Below, piece after piece: positions 1-8,464 of a stretch of 64,000 bases of DNA (position 1 is the stretch's first letter; each line of letters begins with the position of its first letter). The DNA comes from Lactobacillus sp. (lineage in GTDB: Bacteria > Bacillota > Bacilli > Lactobacillales > Lactobacillaceae): the NCBI GenBank assembly GCA_022651245.1, contig JALCQM010000014.1:1-64000 (forward strand), read 5' to 3'. The notes under the pieces are model-generated. The model was not told where the DNA came from. It ran no database searches and saw only the letters and a list, made by a program, of their open reading frames with translations. The position numbers were made by a program, and so were the translations under genes.

Positions 1-32
1 TTCAATCACCACAATCGGTCGGCACAAAGAAA

Positions 33-67
33 CGGCCTCACCCCAGATGAATACTGGGGTGAAGCCG
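33..67 (-). terminator. Hairpin terminator, minus strand
   Basis: A 14-bp stem with one mismatch (33-46 with 54-67) and a 7-nt loop. Read on the minus strand it is followed by a T-rich stretch (GTTTCTTTG). It lies about 145 nt past the pyruvate kinase stop and probably ends that transcript. The stretch 68-210 holds no gene that I can see. Confidence 0.6.
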
Positions 68-210
68 CTTAGAAACAGACAAAATTTTATATTATTTCAT
101 CTGTCAACTTGACAGGGCATAGTGCAGGATTGCCTCGGTAGGGGCTTTTTCTGTGCTTAAGCGCCTTTATGGTTTTGCTGACTTGCAGGGTGAAGCACGC
201 TTAGTCGCAA

Positions 211-1641
211 TTAGTCGGCGATGCGGCGAAGCATCACGTTGTTGGTCGAACCAGGTTCGTAAAGTGGTAACCCAGCAACGATCACCACCACGTCGCCGCC
301 TTTGAGCTCACCATCGGCAACCAGTTTGGCTTCCGCTTCCGCTACTAAAGCTTCAAAGTCATTGCCTTTGGCGAAGACCATCGGGGTGACGCCCCACGAG
401 AGGAGCAAGCTGGAAGCGGTGCGTTCATCGTAAGTAATGGCAACGATCGGTGCTTGTGGCTTCAAACGGGAGATCTGCCGGGCGGTGTAACCGCTGGAGG
501 TTAAGGTGATGATTGCTTTGGCGTTGACTCGATCTGCCGCGGTGACTGCTGCAATGGCAGTGGTCGTGGTGATCGAGCCAGAACTCTTGAGTTCCTCTAG
601 AACTGGAGAATGTTTTGGCAACATCTTATCGGTACGCTCGTCGATCACAGCCATGGTATGGACAGATTGAACAGGATAATCACCGTTAGCAGATTCACCA
701 GATAACATGGTGGCATCAGTCCCTTGCAAGACTGCAAAAGCAACATCGGTCACTTCGGCGCGTGTCGGCCGCGGGTTTTCTTGCATCGAATCGAGCATTT
801 GGGTTGCTGTGATCACGGGTTTGCCGGCAAGTAAGCATTTGTGGATCAATTCTTTTTCAACGGCAGGGACTTCTTCAAAAGGAATCTCGATCCCCATGTC
901 GCCGCGCGCGACCATCAAACCGTCGGCGACTGCTAAGATGTCATCGGCGTTGTTAATTCCCTCTTGTGATTCGATCTTAGGGATGATCAAAACATCTTCG
1001 CCACTGACTTCAGTCAGCACGTCTTTGATTTCTTGAACGTCAGAAACTTTGCGGACGAAAGACGCAGCGATGAAGTTGATGCCTTGGGCGACGCCGAACC
1101 GGATGTCATCTTTGTCTTTGTCTGTGATGCCTTTAAGCTGCAAGGAGACACCAGGCGAGTTGACCCCTTTTTTGGAGCCTAAGACAGCGGGATTTTGTAC
1201 TTCAAGGGTTAATTCGCGCTTTTTAGGGTCTTTAGCGATGATCTCAGTGTCCAATAAACCGTCATCGAACAAGACATGATGGCCGATCTCGACGTCATCG
1301 TACAACCCACCATAGGTAATATCGATCGCGCCTTTTTCGCTGAGTTTGCCCGTGTTCATTGATAAGCTGATCTTGTCACCAGTGGCGTATTCGACTTTGA
1401 CACCATCTGTCGTGGCAGTGGTGCGAATTTCGGCGCCTTTGGTATCCAGCATCAAGCCAACCTTGACACCGGTTTCTTGCATGGCTTGTTTGACCAAGTT
1501 CATCCGGCCAAGCTGTTCAGCGTGATCACCATGCGAGAAGTTGAAACGGAAAATGTTGGCACCTGCGTTGATCAGGGCTTTGATGGTTTGTAAGTCGTTA
1601 GACGCTGGGCCCAGCGTCGACACGATTTTGGTTTTGCGCAT
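211..1641 (-). CDS. pyk: Pyruvate kinase, short form
   Basis: Transfers phosphate from phosphoenolpyruvate to ADP, the last ATP-forming step of glycolysis, in the cytoplasm. The protein begins MRKTKIVSTLGPAS, has the substrate-loop motif RFNFSHG at residues 32-38 (most family members read RLNFSHG), the PKIESQEG active-site lysine segment and the Mg/ADP motif ARGDMGIEI. The start was placed at 1641 because GGAGGAAAT lies just upstream; an upstream in-frame start would add 16 unrelated residues. At 476 residues it lacks the roughly 110-residue C-terminal extra domain common in Bacillus and many lactobacilli (about 585 residues). It could therefore be a second, paralogous enzyme, but whether another pyk exists elsewhere cannot be seen here. 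Confidence 0.95.
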   Translation of the reverse strand: MRKTKIVSTLGPASNDLQTIKALINAGANIFRFNFSHGDHAEQLGRMNLVKQAMQETGVKVGLMLDTKGAEIRTTATTDGVKVEYATGDKISLSMNTGKLSEKGAIDITYGGLYDDVEIGHHVLFDDGLLDTEIIAKDPKKRELTLEVQNPAVLGSKKGVNSPGVSLQLKGITDKDKDDIRFGVAQGINFIAASFVRKVSDVQEIKDVLTEVSGEDVLIIPKIESQEGINNADDILAVADGLMVARGDMGIEIPFEEVPAVEKELIHKCLLAGKPVITATQMLDSMQENPRPTRAEVTDVAFAVLQGTDATMLSGESANGDYPVQSVHTMAVIDERTDKMLPKHSPVLEELKSSGSITTTTAIAAVTAADRVNAKAIITLTSSGYTARQISRLKPQAPIVAITYDERTASSLLLSWGVTPMVFAKGNDFEALVAEAEAKLVADGELKGGDVVVIVAGLPLYEPGSTNNVMLRRIAD

Positions 1642-1813
1642 GTTAACTATTTCCTCCAAAAATTTATGTAAACGTGATAAAAATCTCACCTTTATATTTT
1701 AGAGAATATTAATACATTAAACCATTACAGTTGTGTGTCAGTTAAGCTGAAAGGACCGCAGAATTTACCAATGAATGAGATTGATTTGCATAGAGAACGC
1801 CTAGTCGCAGCGA

Positions 1814-1841
1814 TTGCATTCTTTGTTAAATCAGTTACAAT
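1814..1841 (+). promoter_or_regulatory. Promoter of the flavin cluster
   Basis: TTGCAT (1814-1819), a 16-bp spacer and TACAAT (1836-1841), about 48 nt before the first reductase gene. A short hairpin, CGGCTAAGCCG, follows in the leader. Confidence 0.55.
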
Positions 1842-1889
1842 TTCATTAGAAGCTTAAACGGCTAAGCCGAACCGATAGGAGTGATTAAT

Positions 1890-2450
1890 GTGAAATTTGT
1901 CGCAATTGTGGGCACGAACGCCAAACGCTCATATAATCGAATGCTTTTACACTACATGCAAAACCATTTTGACCAAGCGACGATAACGGTTGTTGATATC
2001 CAGGGCATTCCAATGTTTAACGAAAATCATCCGGAAACGGATCCTGAAGCCGTGGTCGAACTGGCAGCAGCAATCGCAGAGGCGGATGGCGTGATCATTG
2101 GCTGTCCGGAATATAACCACAGTGTGCCATCGCCGTTGAAGAGTGTGATCGAATGGCTGTCTTACCGCCTGCATCCATTTGCGGACAAGCCAGTCATGAT
2201 CGTTGGGGCATCCACTTATCCCCAAGGTTCATCGCGCGCCCAATTGCATTTGCGCCAGATTTTAGATTCACCAGGGGCCAATGCTCAGGTCTTTCCAGGA
2301 AATGAGTTTTTACTTGGCCAAGCCAATCGGGCGTTTGATGATGAAGGCAACTTGAAGGACTCGGGCACCATCGATTTTTTGACGCAGTGCTTTGACGGGT
2401 TCTTGGACTTTGTCGCCATGCACCAGCAATTCAAGAAGGGGGACGCCTAA
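1890..2450 (+). CDS. NAD(P)H-dependent FMN reductase family protein
   Basis: A flavodoxin-fold oxidoreductase that binds FMN and takes electrons from NAD(P)H; the physiological acceptor is unknown. The family signature is visible: an N-terminal [14 protein letters not shown] phosphate loop, the [18 protein letters not shown] segment and a [13 protein letters not shown] helix. The GTG at 1890 is preferred because AGGAG (1877-1881) sits 8 nt upstream and the product then starts MKFVAIVG, matching the neighbour's MLLTAIVG; an in-frame GTG at 1881 would overlap the ribosome-binding site. It overlaps the next gene by one base. The two reductases are clearly related, so this looks like a tandem duplication in which only the second copy gained extra domains. 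Confidence 0.9.
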   Translation: MKFVAIVGTNAKRSYNRMLLHYMQNHFDQATITVVDIQGIPMFNENHPETDPEAVVELAAAIAEADGVIIGCPEYNHSVPSPLKSVIEWLSYRLHPFADKPVMIVGASTYPQGSSRAQLHLRQILDSPGANAQVFPGNEFLLGQANRAFDDEGNLKDSGTIDFLTQCFDGFLDFVAMHQQFKKGDA

Positions 2451-3559
2451 TGTTACTGACTGCGATTGTCGGCACGAACGCCGACTTTTCTTATAACCGG
2501 CTCTTACTGCAGTATATGCAAAAACATTTTAAGGGACTCGCAAACATCCGGATCGTCGAGATTGATACGTTACCACCATTCAGTGAGGATACACCAGCTG
2601 ATATGGCGGTGTGGCGCTTTAAAAAAGCAATTCAGCTTTCAGATGGGGTGATTTTTTCGACACCGGAATATGATCATTCCATTCCAGCAGCACTAAAAAG
2701 TGCGATCGAATGGCTGTCATACAAATCAGAAGTCTTGAAGCACAAACCGGCAATGATCGTCGGCACTAGTTATGGTCCCCAGGCATCGTCACGCGCACAA
2801 GAACATTTGCGACAGATCTTGGCTTCACCAGATTGCGATGCGTATACTTTGTCTGGTAATGAAATGTTGATTGGCAATGCGGCTAAGGTATTTGTCGATG
2901 GTAACGTGACGGACCGGCGGATACAGGCCGAGTTGGAAGAGTATTTTGTCAACTTCGTTAAATTTATCGATCAAACTGCAGAGGGGGACGACGCGATGTC
3001 GATGCACCAACCTTATTTAGATGACGCTTATATCAATTTTCCTACCGGACGCTTGAGCTTCCGTGAGGTGCAACAGATTTTTAGTACGATTCCATTTGAA
3101 ATCGATTTGATCGATCATAATGACAAATTCTCATGGTTTTCGAACAAGCCGAATCGTGAGCACGTTCGCTCGGTTCGAGAAATCGGCGAAGGGGTTGAAG
3201 AATGTCACCCACCTAAGGCGTTGCCGATTGTCATGAAAATTATTAACTCGTTTAAAGACGGTAGCCAAGATTCTGTCAGTCGGCCGTTGATGATGCACGG
3301 GCACCGCGTGTTGATCCAGTATTATGCGTTGCGAGACGTTGATGGGTCGTATTTAGGCACCATCGAGTTTACGGGTAGTGTCGAACACATCTTGAATTTT
3401 TACGAGCAAGGCGCGTGGTCTGACGCCGCCACTGGGGCTTCGCAAACAGACGGGACGACGGGGGCTTCCGAGCATGCCGAAACGGCACCGGATGAGACAC
3501 CTGAGCCCAAACCTAAAGCCGATTCTAGCGACGGGACTAGCGGTGCATCTGAACATTAG
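2450..3559 (+). CDS. FMN reductase-PAS fusion with a triple flavinylation-motif tail
   Basis: Residues 1 to about 180 form an NAD(P)H-dependent FMN reductase domain (VGTNADFSYNR, TPEYDHSIPAALKSAIEW, ASSRAQEHLRQIL). Residues about 190-318 resemble the PAS-like domain found at the end of DUF438 proteins (CHPPKALPIVMKIINSFKDG, then YYALRDVDGSYLGTIEF). The last 50 residues are low-complexity and contain DAATGAS (325-331), DGTTGAS (334-340) and DGTSGAS (361-367). Each fits D-x-x-(S/T)-G-A-(S/T), the pattern in which ApbE enzymes attach FMN to the final Ser/Thr. The next gene is apbE, 15 bp away. The inference is that this soluble protein carries covalent FMN on a flexible tail that could shuttle electrons from the reductase domain. 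Family assignment of the reductase domain is firm; flavinylation is a prediction. Confidence 0.9.
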   Translation: MLLTAIVGTNADFSYNRLLLQYMQKHFKGLANIRIVEIDTLPPFSEDTPADMAVWRFKKAIQLSDGVIFSTPEYDHSIPAALKSAIEWLSYKSEVLKHKPAMIVGTSYGPQASSRAQEHLRQILASPDCDAYTLSGNEMLIGNAAKVFVDGNVTDRRIQAELEEYFVNFVKFIDQTAEGDDAMSMHQPYLDDAYINFPTGRLSFREVQQIFSTIPFEIDLIDHNDKFSWFSNKPNREHVRSVREIGEGVEECHPPKALPIVMKIINSFKDGSQDSVSRPLMMHGHRVLIQYYALRDVDGSYLGTIEFTGSVEHILNFYEQGAWSDAATGASQTDGTTGASEHAETAPDETPEPKPKADSSDGTSGASEH

Positions 3560-3574
3560 TAACGAGGCAAACGC

Positions 3575-4489
3575 ATGAAACAAACAAAAGTGGGACACGG
3601 CTTGGGGACGACGATCACCCTCACCGTGTTTGGCGAATTAACCAGTGTAGCGCTTGACGCCGCATTTGCGTTAATTGCTGAATATGAAGACCGGCTGACG
3701 GTCAACCGCGCCGTATCCGAGGTAATGGCGGTCAATCATGCTGCGGGCGAACATCCCGTCGCGGTCTCGCATGCCACCTATCAATTGGTGCAGCGAGCGG
3801 TTGCCGCTAGTCGTGAAAATTTCGGTTTCAACGCTTTGATCGGCCCGCTAGTCAAGCTATGGGCGATCGGCTTTGCGGACGCGCATGTCCCGGCCGAAGC
3901 AGACATTACGGCGCGCCAGCAATTGATTGATCCCCAACAAGTCCTGCTCGATCCAGACGCCCAAACCGTGTTTTTACAGCAGTCTGGCATGGAGCTAGAT
4001 CTTGGCGGCATCGCCAAAGGTGAAATCGCCGATCGGGTGGCCGACTTATGGCGTGCTTATGGCGTGGCTAGTGGCATTATCGACCTTGGTGGCAATCTCG
4101 TGTTTGTCGGGGCCTCACCTCATCGTCCAGACGGTGAGTGGGTGATTGGGGTACAAGATCCTCAGCGTGCTCGGCACGAAGAGGTGGGGCGCGTGTGCCT
4201 ACCGGCTTGCACAGCGGTCACCAGTGGGATCTACGAGCGCTTCTTGATCGTTGATGGGCAACAGTATCATCATCTCCTAGATTCGCGGACCGGACACCCC
4301 TTACAAACCCAGTTGTCTGGGGTGACCGTTTTTGCGACACAATCTGTGGTCGCTGAGACGGAAGCCAAGCGGTTGTTCTTTGCCGGTGCCCCCTTACCAG
4401 GTTGGCACCAGAAGCCGGGTATCTTCGGTGCTGTTTTTGTTTATCAAGATGGCCGAGTCGTTGCTGATGGGGTGACGTTGCAGCATTGA
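3575..4489 (+). CDS. apbE: FAD:protein FMN transferase, cytoplasmic type
   Basis: Moves FMN from FAD onto a Ser/Thr of a target protein. Family blocks are present in order: MELDLGGIAKGEIADRV, SGIIDLGGNLVFVG, CTAVTSGIYERF and YHHLLDSRTGHPL. No signal peptide or lipobox is visible, so it should act in the cytoplasm, unlike the exported ApbE forms. Its start lies 15 bp after the upstream gene, whose tail holds three matching target motifs, so that protein is the likely substrate. One oddity: where many ApbE proteins have AD-x-L-x-T near the C-terminus (metal ligands), this one reads AETEAK, with Glu261 for Asp and Lys265 for Thr. 304 residues is normal for the family. Confidence 0.92.
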   Translation: MKQTKVGHGLGTTITLTVFGELTSVALDAAFALIAEYEDRLTVNRAVSEVMAVNHAAGEHPVAVSHATYQLVQRAVAASRENFGFNALIGPLVKLWAIGFADAHVPAEADITARQQLIDPQQVLLDPDAQTVFLQQSGMELDLGGIAKGEIADRVADLWRAYGVASGIIDLGGNLVFVGASPHRPDGEWVIGVQDPQRARHEEVGRVCLPACTAVTSGIYERFLIVDGQQYHHLLDSRTGHPLQTQLSGVTVFATQSVVAETEAKRLFFAGAPLPGWHQKPGIFGAVFVYQDGRVVADGVTLQH

Positions 4490-4513
4490 GGCGGAATCGT
4501 TAAAAAGAAGTTC

Positions 4514-4551
4514 GGTAAGCAGTCGGAGTCATCGCTGCTTACCGTTTTTTG
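4514..4551 (+). terminator. Terminator after apbE
   Basis: A perfect 10-bp stem (4514-4523 with 4536-4545) followed by TTTTTT. It ends the flavin cluster. Confidence 0.85.
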
Positions 4552-4580
4552 CGCACAGCACAGTTTGTGGCAATTTAAGA

Positions 4581-4623
4581 ATTCATTACGGGAATTCCCA
4601 GTATGAATGTGATAGCGTATAAT
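4581..4623 (+). promoter_or_regulatory. Mevalonate operon promoter with embedded dyad
   Basis: TTCCCA (4595-4600), 17 bp, then TATAAT (4618-4623). The -35 region lies inside a symmetric element: ATTCAT (4581-4586), 3 nt, the palindrome GGGAATTCCC (4590-4599), 3 nt, ATGAAT (4603-4608). Such a placement suits a repressor operator. I do not recognise the regulator. Confidence 0.6.
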
Positions 4624-4702
4624 GATTGCAGGCAATTTATAATCCGTTTCAGCGTTGATACAATGAATCACAGCTAATGGAATGAATAATCTGGGGGTTA
4701 AT

Positions 4703-5884
4703 ATGGAAGAAGTCGTGATCATCAGTGCCCAGCGAACACCGATTGGGAAGTTTGGCGGGGCTTTGAGCACTATGAATGCGGTGGCTTTGGGTGAGCACGC
4801 CGCAAATGCTGCGATCCACGCCGCGGGGATTTCTCCTGAGTTGATTGATCAGGCGATTTTCGGGAATGTCTTGCAAGCTAATTCAGGACAAAATGTCGCC
4901 CGTCAAATTGCTTTGGGGGTTGGGATGCGGCCCGAAAGCACTGCAATAACGATCAATGAGGTTTGTGGCAGTGGGCTCAAAGCCGTTCGCCTGGGGCAAA
5001 GTGCAATTGTTATGGGTGATGCTGAAGTCGTGTTGGTCGGCGGAACAGAGAATATGAGTCAAGCCCCTTTTTATGCGCCGAATATGCGTTTTGGGAAGAA
5101 ACTCGGGGATGTGGCGTTCGTGGATGGCATGATGCGCGATGGCTTAGCGGATGCGTTCACCAATGAGCCGATGGGCGTCACCGCCGAAAATGTGGCTGCG
5201 GAATACCAAGTATCGCGAAAAGCACAGGACGCTTTTGCGTTGGCATCGCACCAAAAAGCCATCGCGGCAACGGCACGCGGTGATTTTGATGCCGAAATTG
5301 CCCCTGTGACTGTTGAAACGCGTCAAGGCGCCGTGGTGGTGCGACATGATGAAGGACCGCGAGCGGATACCAACGCGGAGAAGTTAGCTAAGCTGCGACC
5401 GTCTTTTCGGGCCAATGGGACGGTGACCGCCGGTAATGCGAGTGGCATCAATGATGGCGCCGCCGCTTTGATCTTGATGACTCGGCGTAAGGCAGAAGCC
5501 CTTGGCCTAGATTGGCTAGCGACAATTACGGGCTTTGCCGAAGGTGGCATCGCACCGCGAGTGATGGGCTATGCGCCGAAAGCGGTGGTTGAAACGCTGC
5601 TGCAACGGACACATACCGCACCAGAAGCAGTCGATATTTTTGAGCTGAATGAAGCGTTCGCAGCCCAAAGTGTCGCAGTGGTGCGTGATCTGGGCTTAGA
5701 CACCGCGGCGGTTAACCCGTTAGGCGGCGCGATCGCGTTAGGCCATCCTTTGGGCGCCTCTGGTGCTCGCTTATTGGTGACGTTAGCGCATCAACTCAAG
5801 CGTCATCAGCAACACATTGGGGTGGCAGCCTTGTGCATCGGCGGCGGTATGAGTGTCGCGATGCAAGTGGAGGCGGCACAATGA
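4703..5884 (+). CDS. Acetyl-CoA C-acetyltransferase (thiolase)
   Basis: Condenses two acetyl-CoA to acetoacetyl-CoA, the first step of the mevalonate pathway. The catalytic set is present: Cys88 in NEVCGSGLKAV, His348 in GGAIALGHPLGASGAR and Cys378 in CIGGG. The ATG at 4703 is preferred because GGGGG lies at 4693-4697; an in-frame ATG at 4682 would add 7 residues. Its last four bases overlap the HMG-CoA reductase start (ATGA). In enterococci and some relatives these two activities are fused as MvaE; here they are separate, overlapping genes. 393 residues is standard. Confidence 0.95.
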   Translation: MEEVVIISAQRTPIGKFGGALSTMNAVALGEHAANAAIHAAGISPELIDQAIFGNVLQANSGQNVARQIALGVGMRPESTAITINEVCGSGLKAVRLGQSAIVMGDAEVVLVGGTENMSQAPFYAPNMRFGKKLGDVAFVDGMMRDGLADAFTNEPMGVTAENVAAEYQVSRKAQDAFALASHQKAIAATARGDFDAEIAPVTVETRQGAVVVRHDEGPRADTNAEKLAKLRPSFRANGTVTAGNASGINDGAAALILMTRRKAEALGLDWLATITGFAEGGIAPRVMGYAPKAVVETLLQRTHTAPEAVDIFELNEAFAAQSVAVVRDLGLDTAAVNPLGGAIALGHPLGASGARLLVTLAHQLKRHQQHIGVAALCIGGGMSVAMQVEAAQ

Positions 5885-7122
5885 AGTTTTATCAACTCGA
5901 TGCGGCACAACGTCGACAACAATTGGTGGCCGAAGGGTATTTGACCTCGGAGGCTGCGGCTGCGTGGGCACAGCCAGCACTACCGAGTAGTGTTGGCCAG
6001 GCGTTGAGTGAAAATACGATCGGAGAGTTCGCCTTACCCGTGGGGATCGCGCGCCAGCTGCAGGTGAATGGCCAGGTGTATCAAGTGCCAATGGCCACCG
6101 AAGAGCCTTCTGTTGTGGCTGCCGCATCGAATGGCGCCCGGCTCGCAGCACTAAACGGTGGCGTAACGGCGACCACAACAGCACATTTGGTGACCGGTGA
6201 AATCGTCTTTGCGGATCTACCAGATCCTTCGAAGGTTCAAGCTTTGATCACCGAGCGCCAAACGGTCTTGATTTTAGCTGCCCAAGAGGCGCACCCTTCG
6301 ATCGTTCGGCGAGGTGGCGGGGTACAACTGATCACCGCTACAGTCCTAGGCCGCTTTTTGAAAGTGACCGTCGTCGTCGATACGCAGGCCGCAATGGGGG
6401 CTAACATTGTCAACACGATCTGTGAACACCTCGCTGCCGTGCTGGAACAGTGGGTCAAACAAACTGCGCTGGTAGCGATCTTGAGTAATGCCAGTGCCCA
6501 GCTGACAACAGCGACAGTCACATTGGCGCCCGAGACGCTGGCGACTAAGGCAGTCGCAGGTGCTGAAATCGCGTCGCGCATTGCCTTGTTAAGTGAGTTA
6601 GCCCAAGTCGATCGTGATCGCGCGGTGACGCACAACAAAGGCATCATGAATGGTGTTGAAGCAGCGGTACTGGCAAGCGGTAATGACACGCGTGCCGTGA
6701 GCACCAGCGTCGGAGAATATGCGGCGCATACTGGGCAATACCAACCCCTAAGTACTTGGCAACTTGATCAAGGGCTGTTGGTAGGGACTTTACGCCTGCC
6801 ATTGCCGGTCGGTATCGTGGGTGGGGCCATCTCCGCATTACCACGAGCGCAAGCCGTGAAGGCCTTAGGGCGATATGATACTGTGGCGACGTTGCAGCAA
6901 GTCTTAGCCAGCTTAGGGTTGGTCCAAAACTTAGCCGCGTTGCGGGCTTTGGCGGGGCCGGGCATTCAAGCAGGACATATGGCCCTTCAAGCCAATGCAT
7001 TAGCCATGGCGGCAGGGGCACATGGTCCCGAGATCGGCACAGTGGCGAAGGCACTACAGCACACCACCAAGGACTTGGCAACGGCGCAAGCACTTTTAGC
7101 AGATTTAAGACAAAAAGGATGA
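5881..7122 (+). CDS. mvaA: HMG-CoA reductase, class II
   Basis: Reduces HMG-CoA to mevalonate, the committed step to isopentenyl diphosphate and the undecaprenyl carrier. Class II catalytic positions can be read: Glu74/Glu75 in MATEEPS, Lys253 in HNKGIMNG, Asp269 in GNDTRAV (16 residues later, as in Pseudomonas mevalonii) and His366 in AGHMALQ. The DAMGxN-like segment reads AAMGAN. The start is fixed by GGAGG at 5869-5873 and the 4-bp overlap with the thiolase gene. It is followed 6 bp later by HMG-CoA synthase, so the three genes form one operon. 413 residues. Confidence 0.95.
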   Translation: MKFYQLDAAQRRQQLVAEGYLTSEAAAAWAQPALPSSVGQALSENTIGEFALPVGIARQLQVNGQVYQVPMATEEPSVVAAASNGARLAALNGGVTATTTAHLVTGEIVFADLPDPSKVQALITERQTVLILAAQEAHPSIVRRGGGVQLITATVLGRFLKVTVVVDTQAAMGANIVNTICEHLAAVLEQWVKQTALVAILSNASAQLTTATVTLAPETLATKAVAGAEIASRIALLSELAQVDRDRAVTHNKGIMNGVEAAVLASGNDTRAVSTSVGEYAAHTGQYQPLSTWQLDQGLLVGTLRLPLPVGIVGGAISALPRAQAVKALGRYDTVATLQQVLASLGLVQNLAALRALAGPGIQAGHMALQANALAMAAGAHGPEIGTVAKALQHTTKDLATAQALLADLRQKG

Positions 7123-7128
7123 GAGCAC

Positions 7129-8292
7129 GTGAAAATTGGAATTGATCAGATCGGTATGGCAACGCCGGCTTTTTATCTCGACTTAATTGAGCTGGCTCAA
7201 GCACGAGGAGATGAACCGGAGAAATATACCATCGGCATTGGCCAAGACCAGCAAGCCGTCGCCCCGAGCAGTCAAGATATCGTGACGCTGGGTGCCAGTG
7301 CGGCCAACTTCCTGTCGGCTACTGATCGTGAACAGATTGGGTTGATCGTTGTGGGGACCGAAACTGGGATCGATGCCTCGAAAGCGAGTGCGTTATACAT
7401 TCACGATCTGCTCGAATTAAGCCCTTGGTGTCGGGCCTTGGAGATCAAGGAAGCATGTTATGGTGGAACGGCAGCCTTGATGATGGCTCGCGATTTTATT
7501 GCGGCCCATCCCCAGCAAAAAGCGCTAGTGATCGCGGCTGACATTGCGCGCTACGGCCTGGCGAGTGGTGGGGAAGTGACTCAAGGAGCCGGGGCTGTGG
7601 CGATGTTAGTCAGCACCTCACCGCGGTTACTCGCTTTGCAAGACGACTCCGTGGTCAAAAGCGGGTCGATCATGGATTTTTGGCGGCCACAATACACTGA
7701 TTTAGCCTTAGCGAAGGGCAAGTATTCAACTGAACAATACCTGGCTTTTTTTCAGGCGACATGGACGCGCTATCAGGTTGAAACGGGACTGGATTTGAAT
7801 GATTTCGCCGCCTTATGCTTTCACCTACCGTACACGAAGATGGGGTTGAAAGCCTTGAGGACCGCACTGCCAGCGGTCGATGAGGCTAAGCAAGCAGCTT
7901 TAAAGGCGCATTTTGAGGCTAGTTGCCAATACAGCCGGCGAATCGGTAACTTATACACGGGTTCGTTGTATCTCGGTTTGCTCTCGATGTTGGAATTGGA
8001 CGGCCACCTTCAGGCTGGTGACCGGATTGGTTTGTTCTCGTACGGTTCAGGAGCCGTGGGAGAATTCTTCAGCGCGGAATTGCAGCCGGGGTTTGAACAG
8101 CAACTGCATGCTGTTGCGCATCAACACCTGTTAGATTCACGCCAACGCTTAGCCGTGGCGGAATATGAAGCCGTCTTTACGGACAAGGTACCTTATGGTC
8201 CAAAAGACTATCAGGCGAATTCAAAATACTTTGCTGGACCGTTTGTCCTGACAGGCGTCACTGATCAAGAGCGCCAATACCAACGGCTATAG
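7129..8292 (+). CDS. mvaS: Hydroxymethylglutaryl-CoA synthase
   Basis: Joins acetyl-CoA to acetoacetyl-CoA, giving HMG-CoA, and so links the two enzymes encoded upstream. Key residues are visible: the ETGIDASKA segment with the general-base Glu, nucleophile Cys110 in KEACYGGTAAL and His232 in CFHLPYTKMG. Translation begins at GTG 7129, with AAGGATGAG upstream. 387 residues matches bacterial MvaS. It is the last gene of the operon; a strong hairpin follows. Confidence 0.96.
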   Translation: MKIGIDQIGMATPAFYLDLIELAQARGDEPEKYTIGIGQDQQAVAPSSQDIVTLGASAANFLSATDREQIGLIVVGTETGIDASKASALYIHDLLELSPWCRALEIKEACYGGTAALMMARDFIAAHPQQKALVIAADIARYGLASGGEVTQGAGAVAMLVSTSPRLLALQDDSVVKSGSIMDFWRPQYTDLALAKGKYSTEQYLAFFQATWTRYQVETGLDLNDFAALCFHLPYTKMGLKALRTALPAVDEAKQAALKAHFEASCQYSRRIGNLYTGSLYLGLLSMLELDGHLQAGDRIGLFSYGSGAVGEFFSAELQPGFEQQLHAVAHQHLLDSRQRLAVAEYEAVFTDKVPYGPKDYQANSKYFAGPFVLTGVTDQERQYQRL

Positions 8293-8357
8293 CCCAAAAG
8301 CTGTGCACTTTCCGGAATGCGGGCAGTCGGGTTGGCTGCAATCTACAGAAACACAAA

Positions 8358-8402
8358 TGACCGCACCCCACGATTCGTGCCTTGAATCGTGGGGTGCGGT
8401 CA
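8358..8402. terminator. Bidirectional terminator between convergent genes (shared-core family)
   Basis: A perfect 19-bp stem (8358-8376 with 8384-8402) and 7-nt loop, between mvaS (+) and the peroxidase gene (-). The apical part, ATTCGTGCCTTGAATC, is nearly identical to the apical part of two other hairpins in this window (16027-16071 and 47035-47095), while the lower stems differ. Confidence 0.8.
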
Positions 8403-8464
8403 TTGTTATTGTGGACACAAACCACGCATGCTTTTGCCTAGTGCTTTGTGTCCTAGGGGGTGCG

